From an uncultured Spartobacteria bacterium (GTDB taxonomy: Bacteria > Verrucomicrobiota > Verrucomicrobiae > Chthoniobacterales > UBA6821), in contig CAIXGT010000098.1 in assembly GCA_903919105.1 (NCBI GenBank), forward strand, positions 1-5,178: a stretch of 5,178 nt of DNA, read 5' to 3'. Shown here piece after piece: positions 1 to 5,178 of this stretch. A model generated the notes under the pieces. That model ran no database searches. It saw only the letters and a program-made list of their open reading frames with translations, and was not told where the DNA came from. Position 1 is the first letter of the stretch; each line of letters opens with the position of its first letter. A program made the translations under genes and the position numbers.

Positions 1-80
1 ATCTGAAAAATGGGCGATTGAGCCGAAACAGATTCAACAAGTCCAAAGAGAACCAGAGGAAGGAGTCTTTTAATGCTCAT
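1..80 (-). CDS. N-terminus of an exported protein (partial, runs off left edge)
   Basis: Read on the minus strand from the ATG at 80-78, this gives 26 residues beginning MSIKRLLPLVLFGL. It has the build of a Sec signal peptide: a short basic N-region (K4, R5), a hydrophobic core at about residues 6-15, and a Val-Ser-Ala cleavage site after A20, followed by QSPIFQ. There is no lipobox Cys. An in-frame TAG lies three codons upstream, so this ATG is the first possible start on this frame. No Shine-Dalgarno motif is seen, as at the other starts here. The gene is divergent from psd, with 256 bases between the two starts. The mature protein lies outside the window, so its function cannot be given. 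The main doubt is the short length: the case rests only on signal-peptide shape. Confidence 0.62.
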   Translation of the reverse strand, partial: MSIKRLLPLVLFGLVESVSAQSPIFQ

Positions 81-110
81 CTGCTGCTATTGGGATCAAC
101 CACAAAGCCG

Positions 111-139
111 CTTGTAATTCAAAGAAACGACAATCGCAA
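111..139 (-). promoter_or_regulatory. possible promoter for the left-edge exported protein
   Basis: On the minus strand, TTGCGA (139-134) and TACAAG (116-111) are separated by 17 bases. Each matches a sigma-70 -35 or -10 hexamer at four of six positions. The -10-like box ends 30 bases before the ATG at 80. The spacing is ideal but the boxes are weak, so this is only a candidate. Confidence 0.22.
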
Positions 140-181
140 GCTTCACTCCAAGACTCGTAAGCTTGGATGGAGAGCTAGGCG

Positions 182-266
182 GGCAAGCGCGGCTTAGTCA
201 TTCGAGGCGCTGGCCGAGAAATCCTAGGATCAGCAGATCCGAGGATGCCTGATCGGGGACGATCGG
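182..266 (+). promoter_or_regulatory. cluster of three stem-loops in the psd leader (candidate structured RNA)
   Basis: Three adjacent stem-loops can be drawn. Hairpin A pairs 182-190 with 207-215 (eight pairs, one A·G mismatch, 16-base loop). Hairpin B pairs 221-231 with 236-246 (ten pairs, one A·G mismatch, loop AGCA). Hairpin C pairs 249-255 with 260-266 (seven pairs including one U·G, loop GGGA, a GNRA-type tetraloop). The spacers between them are five and two bases. The GNRA loop, the A·G mismatches and the G·U pair all favour an RNA transcribed on the plus strand, towards psd. None has a downstream T-run, so an intrinsic terminator is unlikely. I do not recognise a known riboswitch or ncRNA family. 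A simpler hairpin (147-152 with 162-167) lies just upstream. It could be a psd 5' leader, a small RNA, or inverted repeats used as protein sites. Confidence 0.35.
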
Positions 267-336
267 CAGACAAATGAAAGCCCCTTGATTTATCAGCTCG
301 CGATGAGATGAGGGTCCGTTCTAGGGTTTTCGACGA

Positions 337-999
337 ATGAAAAAACCAAGACCAGCCAGAGCGATGTATGAGGGTCGGTGGATTTTTTTGATCCTGATCT
401 TTGCAAACGTTGCCTCCGAAACTAGACTACTCCATTCCTTTCTTCCTCCGGTTATTACCGGTGCACTGCTTCTTTTCTGCCTCTGGTTTTTCCGTGATCC
501 GGAACGCAAACCGCCAACTGACACCTCCCTTGCTGTTTCTCCCGCCGATGGGACGGTGACTCTTGTGGATGAGGTTGAAGAGGCGCAGTTCTTCAAGCGC
601 CGGATGAAGCGGATCTCGATCTTCCTCTCCGTCTTCGACGTCCATGTGAACCGCACCCCCATCGCCGGTGAGGTCCTCTTCACTGAGGGGCGCGGCGGTC
701 TCTACCTCGATGCCCGCCATCCTGAGGCCTCCGCGCTTAATGAAAGTCTCTTCTGGGTTTTCGGATCGAAGGAGAACCTTGAGCGTGCCGTTGCCGTAAA
801 GCAAATCACCGGGGCAATCGCCCGCCGAATCGTTCCCTGGGCACAGCTCGGCGAGAGCATGGAGCGCGGCGAGCGCTTCGGTATGATCCGATTTGGCTCA
901 CGCACCGATCTCTATCTTCCCCTTGATGTGGAGGTCCTTGTCTCGGTGGGAGAGAAGGTTAAGGGTGGAGAGACAGCGGTAGCCCGCATGGCCTCCTGA
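337..999 (+). CDS. psd: phosphatidylserine decarboxylase proenzyme, short form
   Basis: This pyruvoyl enzyme decarboxylates phosphatidylserine to phosphatidylethanolamine at the inner membrane, the last step of the PE branch. The 220-residue product matches the short bacterial/archaeal form rather than the roughly 320-residue E. coli type. Two hydrophobic segments lie at about residues 15-25 and 34-51. They are followed by FFRDPER (51-57), SPADG (68-72, with the conserved Asp71) and the FDVHVNRTP block (100-108, His103). The self-cleavage site is Gly187-Ser188 in the FGMIRFGSR block. Cleavage would leave a beta chain of 187 residues and a 33-residue alpha chain whose N-terminal Ser188 becomes the pyruvoyl group. 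An in-frame TAG at 322-324 limits the start. ATG 337 is used, but ATG 364 (residue 10) is possible and also precedes the first membrane segment. No Shine-Dalgarno motif is seen. It is followed on the same strand by pssA, whose product is its substrate's source. Confidence 0.96.
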   Translation: MKKPRPARAMYEGRWIFLILIFANVASETRLLHSFLPPVITGALLLFCLWFFRDPERKPPTDTSLAVSPADGTVTLVDEVEEAQFFKRRMKRISIFLSVFDVHVNRTPIAGEVLFTEGRGGLYLDARHPEASALNESLFWVFGSKENLERAVAVKQITGAIARRIVPWAQLGESMERGERFGMIRFGSRTDLYLPLDVEVLVSVGEKVKGGETAVARMAS

Positions 1000-1002
1000 C
1001 AG

Positions 1003-1037
1003 GAAAGTAAAAAGTCAAAATGAAGAATGAAAATTGG
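1003..1037 (+). repeat. degenerate A-rich heptad repeat after psd
   Basis: Just after the psd stop the sequence divides into five seven-base units: GAAAGTA, AAAAGTC, AAAATGA, AGAATGA and AAATTGG. Neighbouring units share A-rich starts and a GT or TG near the end. The tract is much richer in A+T than the flanking genes. It may be a decayed simple-sequence repeat, but A-rich DNA can mimic periodicity, so confidence is modest. Confidence 0.35.
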
Positions 1038-1121
1038 AGTCTTTTAGGAATTCATCTTCTTTTTTCACAATCTAACTTTTTAACGCTTTAACTATTCCTC
1101 CTTTCCTATCTCCGATCACGC

Positions 1122-1141
1122 ATTCCCCATTCCCCATTCCC
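1122..1141 (+). repeat. heptad tandem repeat ATTCCCC, almost three copies
   Basis: Two exact copies of ATTCCCC (1122-1128 and 1129-1135) are followed by a six-base partial copy (1136-1141). The tract ends eight bases before the GTG start of pssA, in the place where a ribosome binding site would normally lie. The minus strand carries four G-runs through 1149 (see findings). Confidence 0.75.
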
Positions 1142-1149
1142 GAACTCCC

Positions 1150-1968
1150 GTGAACAAACGCGAACCGAAGATCTATCTCCTGCCGAACATGATGACGGCA
1201 GGCAACCTCTTCTGCGGTTTCGCCGCGGTGCTCAAGATCATCGAGGCCGCCCTCCTGAACAATGACGGTGAGCCTGTCACCAACTGTTATCATCAGGCGC
1301 TGGCATTCATTTTGGGTGCCTGCGTCTTTGACCTGCTCGATGGCCGTGTGGCACGCCTCGGCGGGCACGAGAGTCCCTTCGGGCGGGAATTCGATTCCTT
1401 GGCCGACGTGGTCTCCTTCGGGCTGGCCCCAGCTCTGCTGGTCTACCAGATCGTACTGAAGGACTTCCACAAGACCGGCTGGGTGATAGCTTTCGTTTAT
1501 CTGCTCTGCGGCACGCTGCGGTTGGCGCGGTTCAACTGCATCGGCGCAGCCGTCAATGATCCTAACGAGGTGAAGGAGCATTCGAATGAATTCATGGGCT
1601 TCCCCATTCCCGCCGCGGCTGGGCTGATCGCCTCACTCACGCTCTTCATGCTCTGGCTGCAAGAGGGGGAACGGATGATCGGCAAGTGGAAATTCGCCCT
1701 GCCTGTTCTCCTGCTCTTCCTCTCGTTCATGATGTTCAGCCATGTCCGTTATCCGAGCTTCAAGGGTCTGAACTGGAGGACGCAGCGCTCCCTGCCCCGG
1801 TTCCTTCTGATCATCGTGGTGCTCGCGTTTGCTGGTTTGAACTACGAGTGGATGCCTGCCGTGCTTTTCGTCGGATTCCTACTTTACGGATTCATCCGCC
1901 CACTTCTTTCACTCCATCTTCGGAAGGAGATCGAGGAGGAGGAATCGGAGAAGTCTCACCCCCAGTAA
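1150..1968 (+). CDS. pssA: CDP-diacylglycerol--serine O-phosphatidyltransferase
   Basis: This integral membrane enzyme of the CDP-alcohol phosphatidyltransferase family makes phosphatidylserine and CMP from CDP-diacylglycerol and L-serine. The 272-residue product carries the complete family signature D-x2-DG-x2-AR-x8-G-x3-D-x3-D: D61, D64, G65, A68, R69, G78, D82 and D86. The aspartates bind the metal ions and D86 is the expected general base. Assignment to PssA rather than PgsA rests on the LPNMMTAGNLFCGF start (residues 11-24), the FMGFPIPAAAG block (148-158) and SHVRYPSFK (197-205), all typical of Bacillus-type (subclass II) PssA. About eight hydrophobic segments are visible, ending near residue 252, followed by a highly charged tail (258-268). 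GTG 1150 is the only reasonable start: an in-frame TAA lies at 1081-1083, no ATG lies between, and the next Met (1189) is inside conserved sequence. No Shine-Dalgarno motif precedes it. It follows psd and converges with pgsA, leaving 32 bases. Confidence 0.96.
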   Translation: MNKREPKIYLLPNMMTAGNLFCGFAAVLKIIEAALLNNDGEPVTNCYHQALAFILGACVFDLLDGRVARLGGHESPFGREFDSLADVVSFGLAPALLVYQIVLKDFHKTGWVIAFVYLLCGTLRLARFNCIGAAVNDPNEVKEHSNEFMGFPIPAAAGLIASLTLFMLWLQEGERMIGKWKFALPVLLLFLSFMMFSHVRYPSFKGLNWRTQRSLPRFLLIIVVLAFAGLNYEWMPAVLFVGFLLYGFIRPLLSLHLRKEIEEEESEKSHPQ

Positions 1969-2000
1969 TCGAGCTGTAAGTCTGGAGGCTGGAAGTTTTG

Positions 2001-2564
2001 TCAGAGCAGCAAGCGCCTGTTTTTCCAGAGATAGGCGAGACCGGAATAAATGGTCAGGACGATGGTGATTCCGATCAGGACCGGACCAACGTGTATCCAA
2101 AGAAACTTCAACCAGCGGGATTCATCGCCGAAGATATCCCCTGCGGCCAGCAGGATCAGGAAGAAAAGGATTGTGATGAGCTGCCATGCAGTCTTGTGCT
2201 TGCCGAGAGGGTCTGCCGGTAAGATCTGACCCTGACCCGCAGCGAGTTGGCGGAGCCCTGTGATGAGGAATTCGCGCGTGATGATCACGATGACAGCCCA
2301 TGCGGGAAGGGCGCCGAGCGGGATCAGGCAGACCAGGGCCGAGGCAACCAGAACCTTGTCGGCAAGCGGATCCATGAGCTTCCCGAAATTCGTCATCTGG
2401 TTGAACTTCCGGGCCAGATATCCATCCAACCAGTCCGTCAGAGAAGCGACAATGAAGAGAAGCAGGGCGACGACATCTCCCCAGTGGGTGGAGATGGAGA
2501 GAAAGACGACGAAAAAACCGGTCAGGATCAGACGGCCGATAGTCAGGCGGTTGGGAAGATTCAT
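2001..2564 (-). CDS. pgsA: CDP-diacylglycerol--glycerol-3-phosphate 3-phosphatidyltransferase
   Basis: This membrane enzyme transfers a phosphatidyl group from CDP-diacylglycerol to sn-glycerol 3-phosphate. The product is phosphatidylglycerol phosphate, the committed precursor of phosphatidylglycerol and cardiolipin. The 187-residue product has the usual PgsA length and starts with the typical MNLPNRLTIGR. The full CDP-alcohol phosphotransferase signature is present: D44, D47, G48, A51, R52, G61, D65 and D69, in the block SLTDWLDGYLAR to DPLADK. TREF (96-99) and GKHKT (121-125) are further PgsA-type motifs. Hydrophobic segments lie at about 8-25, 31-43, 71-95, 127-142 and 157-180. The start at 2564 fits the family N-terminus, although no Shine-Dalgarno motif precedes it. 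The gene ends 32 bases from the pssA stop, tail to tail, and is divergent from gnd. A fold-family relative of PssA, it draws on the same CDP-diacylglycerol pool. No intrinsic terminator is visible in the 32 bases between pssA and pgsA. Confidence 0.96.
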   Translation of the reverse strand: MNLPNRLTIGRLILTGFFVVFLSISTHWGDVVALLLFIVASLTDWLDGYLARKFNQMTNFGKLMDPLADKVLVASALVCLIPLGALPAWAVIVIITREFLITGLRQLAAGQGQILPADPLGKHKTAWQLITILFFLILLAAGDIFGDESRWLKFLWIHVGPVLIGITIVLTIYSGLAYLWKNRRLLL

Positions 2565-2668
2565 CGGCGTGTATGGTGGGAGAATGGATGCCAGAAGGCG
2601 ATTGCCAAGCGACCTTTATGGGAGATAGGGTTTCCCACTCTTTCGGACAACCTGAATCTCCACAATTT

Positions 2669-4141
2669 ATGAGCAACACCAACAGCAAGACCCTGAGCGA
2701 TATCGGCCTGATCGGCCTCGCCGTCATGGGCGAGAATCTCGTCCTCAACATGGAGAGCAAGGGATTCTCCGTCAGTGTTTACAACCGCACGGCGGCCGTG
2801 ACCGAGAAGTTCGCCGAAGGCCGCGCCAATGGGAAAAACATTATTCCTACCAAGACCCTTGAGGAATTCGTCAGCTCCCTTGCCAGTCCTCGCAAGGCAA
2901 TGATCATGGTGAAGGCCGGCGCCCCCGTGGATGCCGTGATCGATCAACTCGTTCCCTTGCTCGAACAAGGCGATATCATCATCGATGGCGGCAACAGTCT
3001 CTGGACCGACACGCAGCGACGTGAGAAGGCTCTCAAGGAAAAGGGACTGCACTATGTTGGTGCCGGCGTTTCCGGCGGCGAGGAGGGCGCGCTCAATGGC
3101 CCTTCGATCATGCCTGGCGGATCGGAAGAGTCGTGGAAGTCCGTGGGGCCGATTTTCCGCAAGATCGCCGCGATTGTGGAGGGAGAGCCCTGCTGCCGTC
3201 ACATGGGACCGGATGGCGCCGGTCACTATGTGAAGATGATACACAATGGCATCGAGTACGGTGACATGCAGCTTATCTGCGAGGCCTATGCCATCCTGAA
3301 GACGGCGATCAATCCGACAGCCGAGGAATTTCACGAGATCTTCGCCGAGTGGAACAAAGGAGAGCTTAATAGCTATCTCATCGACATCACCGAGCAGATC
3401 TTCACCAAGAAGGACGAGGAAACCGGCAAACCTCTGGTGGACGTCATTCTGGACAAGGCCGGCCAGAAGGGAACTGGCAAGTGGACCGTCGGCAACGCCG
3501 TCGAACACGCTGTCGTCCTCTCTACCGTCAATGCTGCAGTGGAGGCCCGTATCCTCTCCTCCATGAAGGATAAGCGCGTTGCCGCCAGCAAGATCCTACC
3601 CGCTGTGGAGGTAAAACCTTTCAGCGGAGATCGCCAGCAGTTCATCAACGATGTCCGCGATGCCCTCTACGCGAGCAAGATCGTCAGCTATGCCCAGGGT
3701 CTCGACCTCCTCGCCACGGCCGGCAAGTTCTACAACTGGAATCTGAACTTCGGGGATATCGCCACTATCTGGCGTGGTGGTTGCATCATCCGGGCGGCTT
3801 TCCTGAACCGTATCAAGGAGGCCTATGAGGCCAATCCAAACCTTGAGAACCTGATGCTGGCTCCTTTCTTCACCGAGGTGTTCGTGAAGTCGCAGACCGG
3901 ATGGCGCCGTGCCATTTGTGCTGCCGTCGAGCGTGGTGTGGCCGTTCCTGCCTTTACCGCCAGCCTCGGATATTACGACAGCTATCGCAGCGCTCGCCTC
4001 CCGGCGAATCTCCTGCAGGCTCAGCGTGACTTCTTCGGTGCTCACACCTATGAGAGGCTGGACAAGCCCGCAGGGGAGTTCTTCCATACGAATTGGACCG
4101 GTCAAGGGGGCACCACCGCCTCGACCACCTACACGGCCTAA
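2669..4141 (+). CDS. gnd: 6-phosphogluconate dehydrogenase, decarboxylating
   Basis: This cytosolic enzyme of the oxidative pentose phosphate pathway converts 6-phosphogluconate and NADP+ to ribulose 5-phosphate, CO2 and NADPH. The 490-residue product is a full-length long-chain 6PGDH. It has the dinucleotide-binding loop GLIGLAVMG (13-21) and the NADP-type NRT (39-41). The substrate and catalytic block is SGG at 135-137 in GAGVSGGEEGA. The helix HYVKMIHNGIEYGDMQ (186-201) carries K189, N193 and E196, equivalent to the sheep catalytic Lys183, Asn187 and Glu190. QKGTGKWT (266-273) and the C-terminal RDFFGAHTYER (453-463), with R453 and H459 reaching the neighbouring subunit, are also present. 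ATG 2669 is preferred. The frame is open to an ATG at 2573, but those 32 extra residues look noncoding and would lengthen the protein beyond the usual N-terminus. No Shine-Dalgarno motif is visible. A strong terminator follows. Confidence 0.98.
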   Translation: MSNTNSKTLSDIGLIGLAVMGENLVLNMESKGFSVSVYNRTAAVTEKFAEGRANGKNIIPTKTLEEFVSSLASPRKAMIMVKAGAPVDAVIDQLVPLLEQGDIIIDGGNSLWTDTQRREKALKEKGLHYVGAGVSGGEEGALNGPSIMPGGSEESWKSVGPIFRKIAAIVEGEPCCRHMGPDGAGHYVKMIHNGIEYGDMQLICEAYAILKTAINPTAEEFHEIFAEWNKGELNSYLIDITEQIFTKKDEETGKPLVDVILDKAGQKGTGKWTVGNAVEHAVVLSTVNAAVEARILSSMKDKRVAASKILPAVEVKPFSGDRQQFINDVRDALYASKIVSYAQGLDLLATAGKFYNWNLNFGDIATIWRGGCIIRAAFLNRIKEAYEANPNLENLMLAPFFTEVFVKSQTGWRRAICAAVERGVAVPAFTASLGYYDSYRSARLPANLLQAQRDFFGAHTYERLDKPAGEFFHTNWTGQGGTTASTTYTA

Positions 4142-4183
4142 AGGATACCTAGAAAAGCGTTAGGCTTTATTCAAAGCTTTCCC

Positions 4184-4227
4184 AATACCCGAACCTATCG
4201 CTTGAGCGCTTGGTTCGGGTATTTTTC
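4184..4227 (+). terminator. intrinsic terminator of gnd
   Basis: A perfect 12-base-pair stem pairs 4184-4195 with 4212-4223, with a 16-base loop that can form a small inner CGC/GCG stem. The stem runs into a T-rich tail (4222-4226, then C). It begins 42 bases after the gnd stop. The minus-strand tail is weaker (TTGGG), so it should act mainly on plus-strand transcripts. It separates gnd from the next gene. Confidence 0.9.
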
Positions 4228-4249
4228 TTGATAGATCGATCTTCCTTGG

Positions 4250-4262
4250 GGGGATTTACCCC
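4250..4262 (+). other. small GC hairpin in the leader of the secreted protein gene
   Basis: GGGG (4250-4253) can pair with CCCC (4259-4262) across the loop ATTTA, and a 10-base palindrome AGATCGATCT (4233-4242) lies just upstream. Both sit between the gnd terminator and the ATG at 4301, where the promoter of the next gene must lie. They could be leader structure or a protein site. No convincing -35/-10 pair was found, and the stem is short enough to arise by chance. Confidence 0.25.
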
Positions 4263-4300
4263 TTGCCCCGACCTGATCCTGCCCTAACCTTTAAGAGTTC

Positions 4301-5178
4301 ATGGTATTTTCCGCCCGCTCCCTGATCCTGATCTCGTTACTTCTGCCAGTTTTGGCCGAGGCCTCGATCTCTGATGTCGTCGACTCGGTGAAGGCCCGTT
4401 TTTCCAACGACTCGGGGGCCATGTCGGGGGCAGATTTCGAGAGAATGGCCATGCAGATCAGAGAAAAAGCGATCCAGCAGACCCGCCCTCCCACAGTGAC
4501 TATTCCAACTGCCCCGGTTCTAGGATTTGGCAAGTATCCCTGGCATCGGAACATCATGACCACGATTTTCTGGATCGGAGAGCGCCCGACGGCCCGAAAT
4601 CCCGTCCCGAATAACAGAAGCGCCTGGGATTCCAACTGGGCCAGAAATTATGGCGGCTACGATAATCCCGACGTCCGGTACCGCGATCCCAAGACCTACG
4701 CCCCACGTGGGTTCACTCCCCGCCAGAACCCCTTCTATTGTGCGCTTCCTTACTGTGATGTCTCCCGGGGTAACACCAAGGCCGAGGTGAAAAAGATTGT
4801 CCCTTGGTTCCACGACTGCTTCGAGAAGGAGGGTAAGTCCGTCCTGAAGGGCCGTTGGGTCGCCATCCATCACGGTGGAAAGACCGTTTTTGCCCAGTGG
4901 GAGGACTGCGGTCCATTCCGCACTGATCACTGGCAATATGTCTTTGGCAATGCGCTTCCCCGCCCCAACCTGAACCGTGGTGCCGGACTCGACATCTCCC
5001 CGGCAGCCCGCGACTACCTCGAGATGGGAAAAAACGACCTCTGCGACTGGAAATTTGTCGATGCCGCAAGCGTTCCAGACGGCCCTTGGAAATACTTCGG
5101 GGACAACAACACCTTCATGCTCATTCGTAAGGGAGTGAATCTTTACGAGCATGATCGCAACAATGCGAAGCGTTCCCC
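4301..5178 (+). CDS. secreted protein with probable double-psi beta-barrel (RlpA-like) domain, partial at right edge
   Basis: The frame stays open from ATG 4301 to the window end, giving 292 residues with no stop. A Sec signal peptide covers residues 1-21: R6, hydrophobic core 8-18, and cleavage after AEA at 19-21. Residues 22-140 are an unassigned region rich in Asn, Pro, Trp and Tyr, with NIMTTIFWIGERP (84-96). From about 145 the sequence looks like a double-psi beta-barrel fold: GRWVAIHHGGK (184-194), WEDCGPF (200-206), then GLDISPAARDYL (229-240) and DWKFVDAASVPDGPW (249-263). The GLDISPAA block, with D231, resembles the conserved Asp-Ser strand of RlpA and related barrels. Five Cys (147, 152, 173, 203, 248) in an exported protein suggest disulfides, with one unpaired or paired beyond the edge. 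A TAA at 4292-4294 fixes the start. From memory it resembles a conserved verrucomicrobial hypothetical family. Activity is unknown; cell-wall binding or lytic action is only a fold-based guess. Confidence 0.88.
   Translation, partial: MVFSARSLILISLLLPVLAEASISDVVDSVKARFSNDSGAMSGADFERMAMQIREKAIQQTRPPTVTIPTAPVLGFGKYPWHRNIMTTIFWIGERPTARNPVPNNRSAWDSNWARNYGGYDNPDVRYRDPKTYAPRGFTPRQNPFYCALPYCDVSRGNTKAEVKKIVPWFHDCFEKEGKSVLKGRWVAIHHGGKTVFAQWEDCGPFRTDHWQYVFGNALPRPNLNRGAGLDISPAARDYLEMGKNDLCDWKFVDAASVPDGPWKYFGDNNTFMLIRKGVNLYEHDRNNAKRS

Noticed and set aside
2..73. 23-codon plus-strand tail of a possible upstream gene ending in TAA at 71-73
   Set aside because: An open stretch this short arises often by chance, and the opposite strand encodes a textbook signal peptide over the same bases.
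3..197. plus-strand frame open for 64 codons at the left edge
   Set aside because: The translation is very basic and low in hydrophobic core, unlike a folded protein, and it overlaps the better minus-strand signal peptide reading and hairpin A.
285..313. TTGATT as a -35 box for psd
   Set aside because: At 17 bases spacing the -10 position reads ATGAGG, which does not resemble a -10 hexamer.
427..804. 125-residue minus-strand frame inside psd
   Set aside because: It is a shadow of psd with no motif or start context, and psd motifs run across the whole span.
991..1007. palindrome TCCTGACAGGA at the psd stop, considered as a terminator
   Set aside because: The arms leave a one-base loop, so no RNA hairpin can form without losing pairs, and no T-run follows.
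2573..2668. 32-residue N-terminal extension of gnd from ATG 2573
   Set aside because: The extra residues look noncoding, and the family normally begins about a dozen residues before the GLAVMG loop. ATG 2669 fits this.
2247..2672. plus-strand frames of 122-141 residues opposite pgsA
   Set aside because: They are antisense to the full PgsA signature and its membrane segments. The products are charged low-complexity strings typical of shadows.
2561..3508. 315-residue minus-strand open frame opposite gnd
   Set aside because: It lies antisense to strongly conserved gnd codons, has no recognisable motif, and overlaps the pgsA start. Long antisense frames are common opposite GC-biased genes.

Overview
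The window reads as a chromosomal housekeeping stretch from a Gram-negative-type bacterium. It holds four well-conserved metabolic genes and parts of two genes for exported proteins, one at each edge. I favour Verrucomicrobiota or a relative in the PVC group. This rests mainly on the secreted protein at the right end, whose sequence resembles from memory a conserved verrucomicrobial hypothetical family. Long spacers and start codons without Shine-Dalgarno motifs fit but do not prove it. No mobile element, CRISPR array, tRNA or rRNA is visible.

Layout. Positions 1-80 (minus) hold the first 26 codons of an exported protein whose body lies outside the window. Positions 81-336 form a divergent spacer with a run of RNA-like hairpins (182-266). 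Then come psd (337-999, plus), a 150-base low-complexity spacer with 7-base periodicity, and pssA (1150-1968, plus). pgsA (2001-2564, minus) converges on pssA. A 104-base divergent spacer leads to gnd (2669-4141, plus), which ends at a strong intrinsic terminator (4184-4226). A secreted protein with a probable double-psi beta-barrel domain starts at 4301 and runs off the right edge.

How the genes work together. PssA, Psd and PgsA form a membrane phospholipid module. PssA and PgsA both use CDP-diacylglycerol: PssA makes phosphatidylserine, which Psd decarboxylates to phosphatidylethanolamine, and PgsA makes phosphatidylglycerol phosphate. The two branches therefore compete for one precursor and are encoded convergently. 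gnd is the oxidative pentose phosphate enzyme that yields NADPH and ribulose 5-phosphate. Its link to the lipid genes is only proximity, although NADPH does feed fatty acid synthesis.

I found no clear new multi-gene system. The points most worth a second look are the hairpin cluster before psd, the heptad-repeat spacer with a possible G-quadruplex directly abutting the pssA start, the SD-less starts at all six genes, and the secreted protein with its uncharacterised N-terminal half.
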